Assembly (NCBI RefSeq): GCF_000018425.1
Contig: NC_010424.1
Coordinates: 744,001-808,000 of the forward strand
Reading direction: 5' to 3'
From: Candidatus Desulforudis audaxviator MP104C
GTDB taxonomy: Bacteria; Bacillota; Desulfotomaculia; Desulfotomaculales; Desulforudaceae
DNA length: 64,000 bases
Part shown: in pieces, positions 16,137-26,102 of the stretch
Layout of the letters: every line of letters begins with the position of its first letter
How positions within the stretch are numbered: position 1 is the first letter of the stretch
The notes under the pieces: model-generated
What the model was told of the DNA's origin: nothing
Databases searched by the model: none
Seen by the model: the letters and a program-made list of their open reading frames with translations, nothing else
Program-made: the position numbers and the translations under genes

Positions 16137-16694
16137 GAACGGTCCTGTGCGTTCTGGGGTTGCTGGCGGCGGGCTGCGGCAACGCGGCGAAGGCCAGGGA
16201 AGCGGTTGCCAGAGGGGACGCGGCGATGGAGAAGGGCGATTTTGATGCCGCTGCCCGCGCCTACGAGGAGGCCCTCCGGCTAGACCTGGACAACGCGGCG
16301 GCCCGGACCGGGGCGGAAAAGGCGAAGAAGGCCGGAAACCTGGATGGCTACCTGAAGAGTGTGGTACCGATCATCGACGAGACGGAAAAACTCGCCAGGC
16401 AGTGGGACGAACTGCGCCAGTAGTCGGCCGCCGGCCTGATCAGCGATTTCGAGTTCGGCGAGCGGGTTCTTAACGACTTCATGCCCCTTCCACAAGCTTA
16501 TGCCCTACGGGAAGAATCCCGGGCTGGAGAAGGTGCTGCTGTGCGACGGGCCAGGTTATTTTGTTTTCCCCTCGCCCGACCAACTGCCGGAAATGAAGGG
16601 ACAGGCCTGCCTGGTGGTGAAATACCCACGACGGGTGATCATCGGGCGGGAAAGGTACAACTATTTTATCCTGTTTTATCCTTTACGCCGATAA
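16137..16694 (+). pseudogene. TPR lipoprotein remnant
   Basis: The frame enters at a lipobox (LLAAGC) without its charged N-terminus, then a TPR-like repeat (ARGDAAMEKGDFDAAARAYEEA). TAG at 16421-16423 interrupts an apparently continuing frame (SAAGLISDFEFGERVLNDF). A further in-part related frame lies at 16500-16694. The 5' end was cut by the junction with the preceding stub. Confidence 0.5.
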
Positions 16695-16748
16695 ATACCA
16701 TATCAGGGAAATTGCCGCCTCGCTGCGGTTTGTGGGTGGAGAGGGACG

Positions 16749-18026
16749 ATGGCAATAAGACTCACAGCAACCGGTTTGCTTCTGCTTGTGCTGGCGGCGC
16801 TGGTGGCCGGCTGCGGTTCGGCGCCGCTGGAGTTCTCTTTCGAGGCGGACCGCGGGTGCGTCGCCGGTCTGCGGCTCTGGGAAGATGGACCCCGCGGGCC
16901 GCGGGTCGTGGCGGAGGTGAACGACCCCGCGCTAGTCGCGTTTTTCGTGCGCCAACTCGGCGCGGCGAAGCCGGCCGCCCCGCCCGACCCGCCGCCGAAG
17001 AGGCACTACCTTTCCTTCCGGATCGGCGCGGGAAAAGCCGCCGGGGAAACGAGGCGCTACCCCTACCTGTGCAACGCGTGGGACCCCGAAGGGCCGGGCT
17101 ACGTGGAGCTCGACGGCCGGTGGGTGGAATTGTCGCCCGCTTTCAACGGGCTTCTTTTCAGCCTCGCGGATTACCGGCGCCCCTCCGGCGCGGTAGACAA
17201 GGCAGACGCCGCCTTCCTGAAGCGGTACGGGTGGACGCCGCTCTTCAGGATAAACTCCGGCGCCGTAAAGCTTCCCGACCGGTTCGTCCACCGGGCGGGC
17301 GAGTTCCCCGTAGTGCTCTACTGGGCGTACAACAACGAGCTGAACAGGGACATCGGCCTTGACCTGGCGCCTTACCTGGGCCGCGAAGCGGAGGTCGCCC
17401 TGTACAAGGTGGTCGAACCCCTGCCGGCTTTCATGGATCCGCGCCGGTGGACCGGGCGGGCGGTGGTGGTGAAGGTCGGGGGCCGCGTCGTCGGTGCCTG
17501 GCTCGACGCCGGCCGCCACTACGGGTTTGCCTGTTCGCTCAAGGGCCGGCGCCTGGAAGAGATCACCGGCCGCACCTTCGCGCAGTGGGTGGCCGGGGTG
17601 ATCGATTACGATGACGCGACGGAGCGCAGGCTGGCCGCGCTGGGGCCGGAAGAAGTAATCCGCACCTACTACGCGGCGATAAACCGGCGCGACTACCGCC
17701 TAGCCCGCGCCTGCGAGACCAGGGAGAGTCTCACGGGGTACCTCTTTGCGAACATGGACAACAACTGGCTTTACAACACGTCTTACGAGAGCGGCAGTCT
17801 CGACGGGATGGAGAACATCCGGCGGGCCAAGGTGTTGACCATCAAAGAGCTGAAAGAACCTCTTGAACCGGTAGCGCCAGAGACGCGGCGGTACGCGGTG
17901 GAAGTGGACCTGCGGTTTAGAAAGGCCGTCACCATGGAGAGCGGCCGTCACGTGCTCTTTTTCAACCTGAAGAGAGAAACGGAACAGACTGGTTGGCGGC
18001 TCGCGTACATCGGCACGGGGCCATAG
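16749..18026 (+). CDS. Lipoprotein with C-terminal DUF4829/NTF2-like domain
   Basis: GGAGAGGGACG precedes ATG 16749. The product of 425 residues has a lipoprotein signal with lipobox LVAGC (Cys22). The first 280 residues form an unrecognised, probably beta-rich domain; residues 298-420 (EEVIRTYYAAINRRDYRLA ... GWRLAYIGTG) match the SnoaL/NTF2-like fold of DUF4829, often seen in Firmicute lipoproteins. It would sit on the outer face of the membrane. The gene looks intact and is very GC-rich. It ends inside the start of the next, truncated frame. Confidence 0.75.
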   Translation: MAIRLTATGLLLLVLAALVAGCGSAPLEFSFEADRGCVAGLRLWEDGPRGPRVVAEVNDPALVAFFVRQLGAAKPAAPPDPPPKRHYLSFRIGAGKAAGETRRYPYLCNAWDPEGPGYVELDGRWVELSPAFNGLLFSLADYRRPSGAVDKADAAFLKRYGWTPLFRINSGAVKLPDRFVHRAGEFPVVLYWAYNNELNRDIGLDLAPYLGREAEVALYKVVEPLPAFMDPRRWTGRAVVVKVGGRVVGAWLDAGRHYGFACSLKGRRLEEITGRTFAQWVAGVIDYDDATERRLAALGPEEVIRTYYAAINRRDYRLARACETRESLTGYLFANMDNNWLYNTSYESGSLDGMENIRRAKVLTIKELKEPLEPVAPETRRYAVEVDLRFRKAVTMESGRHVLFFNLKRETEQTGWRLAYIGTGP

Positions 18027-18460
18027 GCGAAGCAGACCTGCGCCACGCCAGGATTTCAAAACGCGAAGACGGCAGGACGTGTTACTGGGTGGGTGACCGC
18101 TTGCAGGAGGTATATCCCACCGGCTGGCATATTTATCATGTGGGCAGCAAGATACCGGATGACCCGGTTGGGTTCGGCCGGGAGGAAGCGGTCGCCCGGG
18201 CGGAAAAGTTCCTTGAAGACAGAGGAATAGATGTAAACAGGCTGGCGGTTCAAAAGGTATGGACGCTTCACGAAACCAGGCTGGACCTTTCCGGCGAGGG
18301 CGGGGACGAAACCGGCTTCCTGGCCTACCAGGTGGGATTCGGGCGCACGCTTAACGGGCTGCCGCTGGCGAACGGCGACCGGATCACCGTCCAGTTGAGC
18401 AACACGGGCATTAGCATTCAGAACCTCCAATCCCAAAGTCAAAATGTTATGCTTTTTTAG
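18024..18460 (+). pseudogene. 5'-truncated secreted protein remnant
   Basis: A frame open from 17993 carries what looks like the C-terminal 140 residues of a larger extracytoplasmic protein (GWHIYHVGSKIPDD, EEAVARAEKFLEDRGIDV, FLAYQVGFGRTLNGLPL). The alternating pattern resembles PepSY/YycH-like regulatory domains, but I am not sure. It overlaps the end of the lipoprotein gene and has no start or signal of its own, so the 5' half is missing. Confidence 0.45.
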
Positions 18461-18513
18461 CTTTACCTTCCGCATAAAAACAGGTTAAAAATAACCAGTA
18501 AAGGAGGGGTATG

Positions 18514-19794
18514 ATGATGAAGCGGTCAATATTTGTAACAGCAACAACGCTTTTACTCACTGTTACTGTTTTGTTTGCCGCTCCGCCATACCGGCAGGCA
18601 GGAGCCGGTTCCCCAGAGATTATCGTTTTGCTGGACGGCCTGCCTGTCCACTTTGACGTGCCCCCGCAAATTATCAACGGACGGACGCTGGTTCCTTTTC
18701 GCTTAATCGCGGAGGCTCTAAACATAAGCGTAAGCTGGGACGGCACTACTCGCACCGTGTCCGCGAGCGAGGGCGGAAAACAGGTTATATTGCAAATTGA
18801 CAACAATACCGGCATAGTTAACGGCTCAGCGATTATCCTTGATACTGCCCCTGTCATTATAGACAGTCGGACCCTGATCCCGCTGCGGTTTTTTAGCGAA
18901 ACTTTTGGCTGCCGGGTGGAGTGGGCCGGAGAAACCCGCACCATCAAAATCGCTTCTCCGCCCTGTTCCATGAATGTTATTGGCTTTTACGCCCTGGGGG
19001 ATGCTAGAACCAGCAGCTGGACCAACCTTTTTGGCGTGCCCTTTCCAGCCACTGGTATTGGCAACACGGACATAGTAAGAGAGCTGGCCCTGGGCTGGTA
19101 TACAATCGATGCTGAAGGCAACCTTTTGACTCGCAGCCCGCGGACAGCCTGGCAGCGGCCTGCCGGCTGGGAAACGGTGCTTGCGACAGCCAGGGAGTTC
19201 GGGTTCAGAACGGAAATGGTCATCCATGAAACTAACCGTGGCGGGCTGCTCACCGCTTTTCTTAACGATGAACAGGCCATGTCGCGTGCTGTCGACGCAA
19301 TTGTACAAGAAGCAAGCCTCTTTGACGGCGTAAATTTGAACCTGGAGGAACTTGGGCCTTACGCGACCGGCGAAACCCAGCAAAAAATTCGCGATAGTTT
19401 TACCAACTTTGTTGCTTTGTTGTCTCCGCCGCTGCGGGAGGCTAGCAAGACCATAACACTTACCATCCACCCCCCAAACAGCTCCTTCCGTGGATATGAC
19501 TATCAGGCCCTCAGCCAATTGGCTGACCGCATTATTGTCATGGCACATGATTACGGCCCAAAGCCCGAACCGCTTAACCGGGTGGTGCAGGCTGTGGAAA
19601 TGGCGTTAACCGTTGTTCCCCGGGAAAAGCTCGTCCTGGCCATTTCCGCTCCGAGCGAAACAGCGGAGAGCATTACTGCCAAGGTCGGGATTGCTAAGCG
19701 CTACCGCTTGCAGGGCGTCTCGCTCTGGCGGCTGGGTCTGGTAACTGAAGGAATGTGGGCATCCCTAAGGCAAACGATTAAAACAAGGAGGTAA
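18514..19794 (+). CDS. Stalk-domain GH18-like wall protein
   Basis: AAGGAGG precedes the ATG cluster at 18511-18516. After a signal peptide there is a copper amine oxidase N-terminal-like stalk domain (residues 35-148; GRTLVPFR, SRTLIPLR), then a glycoside hydrolase 18 barrel similar to spore-cortex/wall enzymes of the YaaH/SleL type. The catalytic stretch is DGVNLNLEE: Glu279 (counted from 18511) is present, but the second Asp of the usual DxxDxDxE is Asn277. That Asp normally positions the substrate acetamido group, so activity may be low or binding only. Likely exported and held at the wall. Confidence 0.8.
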   Translation: MMKRSIFVTATTLLLTVTVLFAAPPYRQAGAGSPEIIVLLDGLPVHFDVPPQIINGRTLVPFRLIAEALNISVSWDGTTRTVSASEGGKQVILQIDNNTGIVNGSAIILDTAPVIIDSRTLIPLRFFSETFGCRVEWAGETRTIKIASPPCSMNVIGFYALGDARTSSWTNLFGVPFPATGIGNTDIVRELALGWYTIDAEGNLLTRSPRTAWQRPAGWETVLATAREFGFRTEMVIHETNRGGLLTAFLNDEQAMSRAVDAIVQEASLFDGVNLNLEELGPYATGETQQKIRDSFTNFVALLSPPLREASKTITLTIHPPNSSFRGYDYQALSQLADRIIVMAHDYGPKPEPLNRVVQAVEMALTVVPREKLVLAISAPSETAESITAKVGIAKRYRLQGVSLWRLGLVTEGMWASLRQTIKTRR

Positions 19795-19960
19795 TAAACA
19801 GTGATAGAAGCAAAAGTACTATCTATCTCTTAGGAGGCATTTCCCGGGGGGCAGAAGAAGCGCACTAATGGATCTTGCCGGGACGGGCAGAACAGTTACA
19901 CCTACTACATGCTGTTCCGGCTGCCCACCACGAAGGACAGGCAGACGACGTGATGGCGGG

Positions 19961-20271
19961 GTGCAGGTGTTGAAAAACGGCACAAGGGGTGGGAGCAACA
20001 GGTTGATTGCAACTCTGCTGATTGTTGGGGGTTCGCCGGATGGATTGCCTGGGAGACCCCGCCCTCTCCGTGGAGTACGTGGAGATACCCATCGACGGAT
20101 TGCCGCGGGAGTTCGACGGCTTTCGCATTGCCCAGGTGAGCGACATACACGGGTATCGGTTCGACCCGGATGGGCGGGAAATGAAGGCTATCGCCAGGGC
20201 AGGAGTGGACCTGATCGCCGCTGCTGGCGATTTCGTTCACCGGCGGCAAGTCGAGGGAATGGAGCGGATCC
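19961..20271 (+). pseudogene. Calcineurin-like phosphoesterase, N-terminal fragment
   Basis: GTG 19961 gives a basic start and one span (NRLIATLLIVG). A one-base excess in GGGGG at about 20028-20032 breaks the frame; past it the metal-binding motifs of membrane-anchored phosphoesterases follow (FRIAQVSDIHG with Asp-x-His, and VDLIAAAGDFVHRR with Gly-Asp). Similarity stops near 20271, at the edge of an ISLre2 scrap, so the catalytic C-terminal part is gone. Confidence 0.65.
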
Positions 20272-20437
20272 TCTTACCAGTTCAAGGTGTTAAGTTACAT
20301 CGAGGAACACTACGACCTATCTTCTGTGGAGCGGATTTACCTCTGCGGCGATGGAGACGTTGACACGATCCCGTGTTACATTTTGCTGGCGGAAGGGCTT
20401 ATTATTGAAATTGAAAAAGAAATAACGGGAAGGAAAA
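20272..20437 (+). pseudogene. ISLre2-family transposase fragment
   Basis: The frame reads FKVLSYIEEHYDLSSVERIYLCGDGD, the short motif that surrounds the first Asp of ISLre2/UPF0236 transposases; compare DLSRVERIRIGGDGAEW in the full ISLre2 gene at 52.4 kb. About 45 residues remain. It truncates the phosphoesterase gene. Confidence 0.6.
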
Positions 20438-20439
20438 GC

Positions 20440-21108
20440 GTGGCCGACACAATGGGACGCAAACTGGTCGTTCTGGTTTTATTAACCGTCATCGTGGCTC
20501 TGGCCGTCCTTCAGGGCGGTTGTAAGAGCGGGGAAACCCGCACGCTCGAAAGCGAGAACGCTAGGCTCAGACAAAAAGTGGCTGCTTTGGAAGAGAAGGT
20601 GCAGCGTCTGGAGGCCGAACTCGCGCCGCTGCAGAGGCCGCTAACCATTAACCACAGAACTTATCCTGCCAAGCTAAGGTTTGTGGAAAAAGAGACGCCG
20701 CTTCTGGCCATGCCGCGGGAGGGTTCTGTTGTCCTCAGGAACATCCCGCCGCGCTCCGTGGTCAAGGTACTGAACGCGGCCGACAGCGACGGGGAACTGT
20801 GGCTGTATGTCGAGGTGCCGGTTTACGATACTCCGAGCAATATGATGGGGTGGATACGGGAGGCCGACAGCGTGCCTTTAACAGAAGAAAACCGGAAGCT
20901 CGTGCAGGACGTCACCGTACGGGCCGGGACCCGGGTTTACGAGGTGTTCGAATTCGCAAAAATCGCCTCGACCCAGCCTGTTAAGCTCTTGCGCGACGAG
21001 AGGGGGAGGCTGGAGGAGAAACGGGACGGCTACGCGCGAATTTTTTGCCCCGGCGGGCGGGGCTTCTGGGTGGAAGAGCGGTTTGTGGTCTACCCGGCGG
21101 TGGACTGA
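20440..21108 (+). CDS. Coiled-coil lipoprotein with SH3-like repeats
   Basis: GTG 20440 is chosen because GGAAGG stands six bases upstream; ATG 20452 is an alternative. The 222-residue product has a lipoprotein signal with lipobox VLQGGC, a coiled coil (ESENARLRQKVAALEEKVQR), and two beta-rich segments resembling bacterial SH3 units (TPLLAMPREGSVVLRNIPP; RVYEVFEFAKIASTQPVKL). SH3b units of this kind bind cell wall. It is followed by a propeller protein gene 95 bases later in the same direction. Confidence 0.7.
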   Translation: MADTMGRKLVVLVLLTVIVALAVLQGGCKSGETRTLESENARLRQKVAALEEKVQRLEAELAPLQRPLTINHRTYPAKLRFVEKETPLLAMPREGSVVLRNIPPRSVVKVLNAADSDGELWLYVEVPVYDTPSNMMGWIREADSVPLTEENRKLVQDVTVRAGTRVYEVFEFAKIASTQPVKLLRDERGRLEEKRDGYARIFCPGGRGFWVEERFVVYPAVD

Positions 21109-21203
21109 AGCGAAGCGGGGAGGGTCGGACAGAGGTCGCCGTCCGGGCCTGCGGCCGGCCGGCGGCCCGGCAAGGAGCTTTTTGCAATTGGGGGAGAGAA
21201 GTC

Positions 21204-22916
21204 GTGCGAAGCGTCTGGAAAAACCCAGGTTTTCTGGCGGCTTTAATTTTGGTCCTCGGGGCACCGTTATTAGGCGTCCTGGCGGTACAGGAGAGGATTT
21301 CCGACCTCGGCGCGGGCAAGGCGCTCGCTGCCGGCAGAGTGGCCTGGGTTGCCGAGGGAAAGCTCTGGGTTAAAGATTTGCCCGACGGGAAGGCGAGGCA
21401 GCTGGCCGCCGGGGAGGATATTTCCCGCCCCACCTGGTCGCCGACGAGCAGGTGGCTGCTCTTCCGCCGGGGCGAGGACCTGTGGCTGGTCGGGGTCGGT
21501 AGGGGTGAGGCCCGCTGCATGGCGCAAGGGGTAGATGAGTTCGCCTGGTCTCCGGCGACGGACGTCTTCGCCTTTACTGCAGGCGGGGAACTCTGCGCGG
21601 GCGAGCCGGCGAAGGATGGGCTCCGCACCCTGGTGAAGTGGGAGCCCGGTGTCGACATCGGGCGCATCGCCTGGTCGCCGGACGGTAAGTGGGTGGCCCT
21701 AGAGAGGCAGAAGATAGAGCCGGGTGTGCCGGGTTACGCCGGCATCTGGAAGGTAGACGCCACCTCAGGCGCCGTGAAGAGGGTGTACACCTCGCGCCTG
21801 CACTTCGACCGGGAAAGTGGCGTGGTGGGCGAGGTGCCGCGGCTGGCGGGCTGGTCGCCCGACGGGGAGCAGATCCTGTTCTGGCTGGGACCGCTGTCCG
21901 CCTCTCTCGAGGCCGACGGTCTGCCCTTCTACACAGTCAACGCAGCTGGAGGGGAGGCCGTGCGCTGCGCAGATGTTCTGGTGGGCGAGAGGGGACTGGA
22001 ACCGGTCAACGACGTTATCCTGGTGCGGCCGGGCTCCTTCATAACCAGCCATCACTTCAACCAGATGGCCGTAATCGTCGGCGGGGGCCGGGAAACGTGG
22101 ACCAACAAGCGTCTCGGCATACTTTATCTCCAAACGAACAAGCTTGGCTTCGTCTCCCCGGAAAGCCAAGCGGTAGTGGACGCCGCCTTTTCCCCTAACA
22201 GCAAGCTCCTGGTTTACAGTGCCGGCCCGGTGCTTGAAGACGCAGGTGGAGACGAGGCGGCGGTGCGCCGCGCTTTGGCCGGCCGGAAGCTCTGGGCGGT
22301 GGGCACCGACGGCGGGAAACCGCGCCGGCTTACGAACGACCCGGCTTACCGCGACGAGTGGCCCCTGTTCACAACGGACGGACAGCAGATTCTCTTTGTG
22401 CGCCTGGACGCTGAGGACCGCGCCAGCCTGTGGCTGGTCCGGCCCGACGGTAGCGGCCTTGAGCGAGTGGTGGAAGAGATCGGGCCCCTGACCGAGGAAT
22501 TCGCCTTCGGCTATTACGGTGCCGTGGCCTGGGACGAGCTTTTCGCCTACTGGCCGGGCGTTGCCGACGCCGCGCTCATCAACGCGGCGAAGGGCACGCC
22601 GGAAGCGAAGAAGCTCCTGGCCAGATACCCCTGGGCGCAAGTTCTTGTTGACCGGAGCGGGAAGCTGGCGGTGGATTTCCGGGTGGATAAGCTTGAAAGC
22701 GGCGATGAGCCCGGGCCCTACCTTCGGCTGCGGGTTTTCATCGATCCGGCAACGAACACCTCTGCGGATCGGTTCCTTGACTTAAACGGCAGGGTGATCA
22801 GGACGGAGATTTTGCGCCACCTGGACGAGGAGACGGTTTTTGGGACAAAGGTGTCTTATGTGTCCAGGCCTGGCGGCCGCGCGAGGAGCGGTGGCAAATC
22901 GGCTTTTTATACCTAA
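21204..22916 (+). CDS. TolB-like beta-propeller, membrane-anchored
   Basis: GTG 21204 follows GGGGGAGAG; the frame extends upstream but without a ribosome site. One N-terminal span (FLAALILVLGAPLLGVLAV) anchors about 530 residues of PD40/WD40-type repeats (PTWSPTSRWLLF, FAWSPATDVFAF, IAWSPDGKWVAL, AGWSPDGEQILF, PLFTTDGQQILF), as in TolB C-terminal domains. Such propellers in Gram-positives usually bind ligands or partners outside the membrane. It pairs with the preceding lipoprotein; a second such propeller lies at 41.4 kb. Confidence 0.8.
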   Translation: MRSVWKNPGFLAALILVLGAPLLGVLAVQERISDLGAGKALAAGRVAWVAEGKLWVKDLPDGKARQLAAGEDISRPTWSPTSRWLLFRRGEDLWLVGVGRGEARCMAQGVDEFAWSPATDVFAFTAGGELCAGEPAKDGLRTLVKWEPGVDIGRIAWSPDGKWVALERQKIEPGVPGYAGIWKVDATSGAVKRVYTSRLHFDRESGVVGEVPRLAGWSPDGEQILFWLGPLSASLEADGLPFYTVNAAGGEAVRCADVLVGERGLEPVNDVILVRPGSFITSHHFNQMAVIVGGGRETWTNKRLGILYLQTNKLGFVSPESQAVVDAAFSPNSKLLVYSAGPVLEDAGGDEAAVRRALAGRKLWAVGTDGGKPRRLTNDPAYRDEWPLFTTDGQQILFVRLDAEDRASLWLVRPDGSGLERVVEEIGPLTEEFAFGYYGAVAWDELFAYWPGVADAALINAAKGTPEAKKLLARYPWAQVLVDRSGKLAVDFRVDKLESGDEPGPYLRLRVFIDPATNTSADRFLDLNGRVIRTEILRHLDEETVFGTKVSYVSRPGGRARSGGKSAFYT

Positions 22917-22929
22917 GCTACTGGGTAGC

Positions 22930-23170
22930 ACCGTTCGCTTACGTGAGAATTACCGCCGTCCGTCGGGAACGGCTGGACGACATCACGGATGATGACGCCC
23001 GGAAGGAAGGCTACCCGTCAGTGGAGGCGTACCGGGAGGCGTTCGAGAGGATATACGGGTTCTGGGACACGGACGCCGAAGCGTGGTGCTGGAGTTCGAG
23101 TTGGGTGTAAGGCTTACGGTTAGTATTTCAAACGTCCGTGTCCGGGTAAATTTTCTGACCCTGTTTGTTG
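22930..23170 (+). pseudogene. ASCH-domain protein fragment, frameshifted
   Basis: The reading VRITAVRRERLDDITDDDAR...EAFERIYGF is typical of ASCH-domain proteins (RNA-binding, ASC-1 homology). It has no start, and the continuation VVLEFELGVRLTV lies one frame over after about 23080. Both the 5' end and the register are lost. Confidence 0.6.
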
Positions 23171-23535
23171 GACAGTTCGACAAAAATCTGCAAAAAGTAC
23201 CCGTTGCTTTTTTTGCCATATGTTACTTTACAGGAGGAATCGGCGGGTAGCGGAAGAATAAGGAAGCCGGGGAGGTGGCACGGGTTAAGACTAGGCGATA
23301 AGGGTCACCGAAAAGGGAGCCGGAGCAGGAGCCAGGTGATATTCAGGTGCAGAGCGCTGCCGGGTGCCAGAAATACGATCCCGTCGAGACTTTGAAAGCC
23401 ACGGTTAAAGTTAGCGTTTACTTTTTCCCTTGGCCCACATGGCCCCTTCTATGATTGGTATAAAGGTCTATTATACGGAGCTTTAAGGCTGAATATGATC
23501 GGACGTTGAGAAACGGCAAGGAAGAGGACTGAAAA
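23171..23535. other. Intergenic, no gene supported
   Basis: No frame with a credible start, ribosome site or family match. AT content rises toward 23.4 kb, marking entry into an AT-richer island. Confidence 0.5.
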
Positions 23536-24645
23536 ATGAAGAAATTATTGGCCATCATAATTATTTTTGTGTGTCTTGTCGTGGCAGTCCACCGCGATTT
23601 CATAGTGAGTGTTATTATCGGTGATGTGGACCGGTTTGAAGGAAGGCAGGAAAGAATAGCCAGAGAGTACCTGGCATATCGGAAGGGCATTGCTGCTGAA
23701 GACATACCTATGGGAAGGCCTAATTACGAAGAGGGTCATAGTAGTCTTGCTCTTTATGGAGATTTTGCCTTTGATTTTGATTTAGACGGTCGAATATATA
23801 CAGTTATTCACGATGGTAACTGGTGGCGCAACGCTTTGAGGAATAGAGGACCAATGAGTATGCGGGTGCGGTTGAATATAATACAACCGCACGACGTTGT
23901 TATTGACGAAAGCATACAGCCTCAAACCCGGAATCCGAAATCAATTGATGAAGCCGTAAGCTTTGCAATTAAAACACAGAACCTGGATGCGTATTATATA
24001 AGGAGAAATTGCCACAGAGGGACACATCATCCTTGATGTGGAGGAAATTGATGGAATTATTAAGGTGTATACAATAGCAAGTTTTGGATATTTTGGTTTT
24101 GAAATGGTATATTTACTAAGATCAGCGGAAGTGGGGCTATTCCAACGGTTATAACCTTTTCCAAAAACGAAAAAGGTGAGTATTCTTTGCTTGAATATAA
24201 GGAGCCGATGGATGGAGCGCTTTATATAGACTCACTAAAGAAGATGTTTCCTAAAAAGCTTTACGATACAGTGCTTTCTGCTGATAAATATTATCCAGAC
24301 CTTGTAAGGCAGGAGGAAGCAGAAGCAGCAGAGTATTTAAAAAGCATTGGGAGAGCGGCAAAGGTAAGTGGAGCTTATGTAGAAAAGAAGCTTGTAAATA
24401 TAAATGTACAGGCGTCCAACAGATTATTTGGCGGAACAGAATTTCCTTTTCTGAATGAATATCCGTTCTGGATTGGAACAAGAGAACGGATTGAAAATGG
24501 TGTTAGATATATTTATGAGACTTCCCAAAGTAAAACTAGTGATGGTTACGCCCTTGTAATTTTTAGGAAGACAAAGGAAGATGGAACTATAGTTGAAGAA
24601 TATAAATTTAAAATTGTGGAAAGTGAGCCGCAGCTTATAGAATAG
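23536..24645 (+). pseudogene. BlaR1-type C-terminal region protein, two frameshifts
   Basis: AAGGAAGAGG precedes ATG 23536 and a signal or anchor segment follows. The sequence resembles the extracellular C-terminal region of clostridial M56/BlaR1-type sensor proteins. The frame breaks near 24003 and near 24106: GEIATEGHIILDVEEIDG and then TKISGSGAIPTVITF continue across. Each break needs a single base (for example GAAATGG for GAAAATGG). From about 24157 the frame is open to TAG 24643. The protease half is absent. The region is AT-rich relative to its neighbours. Confidence 0.6.
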
Positions 24646-24677
24646 ACAAAGCCCTCTCAAAAAATGGAGGAAGGAGA

Positions 24678-25925
24678 ATGCGTGGCCGAACCTGTCTCAT
24701 CATTCTTCTTTTTATTGTTCTGGCCGCTTTTTTGGGTGGCTGTCAGAGAGGCCAACCAAGCGTGGCGAAAACAGAGATACCTTTGCTTATATTTCAGCAG
24801 GTACCGGAAGGACAGGCAGCTTTTCGAGGAATATGGAATCCGGAAGCTGGCACCCTCGAAGTAGATGCAAATCCTTCTTTTGCCCTGAAAGGTGCGGAAG
24901 GAACGGATATCTCGCCGCTTTACTGGGACGGCGGGCCACAAGTTTATCTCTTTACAGAACACGAAGGGAAAGCGGCGGTCACAAGCCACGGTTCTACCCT
25001 GCAGGCTTCCGTGGTGCAGCACACCGGGCTTCCGCCCGAGGCAGTGGCGCCGGTTTTTTATGCCAGCGGTGACCGCTGGTATGTCGCCTACGGGCTGAGG
25101 AATAACCTGGGCATAGTAGAAACCGGGCCAAACGGCACAAAAAAGTGGCTCTTCTCCGCTCAGGAGGCCCCTTCCAACAAATCCCAGAATCCAAACTCTA
25201 AAGCAGGCGTGTTTACCGACCCCAAAACCGGGCTGCTTGTTGACATCGTCACCCCAGACCCGAAAGGTCCACAACCGCCAGATCCAGACTCCCTGCCCGA
25301 AAAAGGAATGAAAAATTTGCCGTCTCCGGGCAATGGCGAGGTGGTACCGCTTTTCCTGGCCGAGCGGGAAGACCGGTTGGTGGTGCTGGCGGTGCTGAAC
25401 AGGCCTACCGGGTCGGAAGAGCTTTTCCTGGTCAGGATAGATGGTGCCGGTAAAGCGGTCTGGGTTCCGGTAGCGAGGAAAGGCGGACCGCAATGTTCTT
25501 TTATAGCCGGTGCCGGAGTTAAGGTGGGCCTTTGCGGTCAGCACCTTTACCTGGACTCCCCCTGCGGGGAGGAGATTCAGAGCTTATCCCTGGATGAGGA
25601 AAAGCCGCGGCTGGTAGGCAAAGAGGGCCTCACGCGGGAACTGAGGGCGCTTAAGGCGGAAAATGCGCCGACCGAAGGGCAGGTCCGTCCCGGTTTCGGG
25701 GCTTACCGGGGCCTTTTGCTGGTCAGCACCCTGACCGGCGGGGCGCAGGGCCGGGGAGACGAAACCGAATGGCTGCTCGCTTTCAAAGAAAAAGAAGGGC
25801 GGCTCCTGGGGAAGATGGCCGTAAGGCTGGAGACCGGAGAAGCAGCGGTTTATGCGAACGGTGCAACGAAACGTCACCAGCTTCCTTCGCCGGTAGCGCG
25901 GCTCCTTTACCCGGCGGGGTGGTGA
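24678..25925 (+). CDS. Lipoprotein, propeller-like, function unknown
   Basis: GGAAGGAG lies seven bases before ATG 24678. The product of 415 residues has a lipoprotein signal with lipobox FLGGC (Cys22). The rest is beta-strand-rich with repeated W/Y-G-x-x motifs (DRWYVAYGLRNNL, EELFLVRIDGAGKAVWVPV, WLLAFKEKEGRLLGKMAVR), consistent with a beta-propeller but without a named family. It is followed within six bases by a small lipoprotein gene and then by the gene at 26099, so these three probably form one operon. Confidence 0.65.
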   Translation: MRGRTCLIILLFIVLAAFLGGCQRGQPSVAKTEIPLLIFQQVPEGQAAFRGIWNPEAGTLEVDANPSFALKGAEGTDISPLYWDGGPQVYLFTEHEGKAAVTSHGSTLQASVVQHTGLPPEAVAPVFYASGDRWYVAYGLRNNLGIVETGPNGTKKWLFSAQEAPSNKSQNPNSKAGVFTDPKTGLLVDIVTPDPKGPQPPDPDSLPEKGMKNLPSPGNGEVVPLFLAEREDRLVVLAVLNRPTGSEELFLVRIDGAGKAVWVPVARKGGPQCSFIAGAGVKVGLCGQHLYLDSPCGEEIQSLSLDEEKPRLVGKEGLTRELRALKAENAPTEGQVRPGFGAYRGLLLVSTLTGGAQGRGDETEWLLAFKEKEGRLLGKMAVRLETGEAAVYANGATKRHQLPSPVARLLYPAGW

Positions 25926-25930
25926 AGGTT

Positions 25931-26102
25931 ATGAACTCCTTTACGAGGCGGTTTTTGCCTGCGGGTTGCCGCGGTTTCGTTAGCCGTCGTATTTCTCGTT
26001 TTGTTCGCAGGATGTCAGGCTTCACCTTCGAGCACTCAATCTGACGGAGGCAAGGTTGAAGACCGCGGGAGCGACCGTGATCTGGGGGTGTTGACACGGT
26101 GA
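25931..26102 (+). pseudogene. Small lipoprotein gene with frameshift in T5
   Basis: ATG 25931 (MNSFTRRF) runs out of frame at TTTTT (25954-25958). With one T less the protein becomes a textbook lipoprotein: a basic start, hydrophobic core (AAVSLAVVFLVLFAGC) and a short Ser/Asp/Gly-rich tail of about 28 residues, ending at TGA 26100-26102. The end overlaps GTG 26099 of the next gene as GTGA, a sign of coupled translation. The break may be biological or a homopolymer error. Confidence 0.6.
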
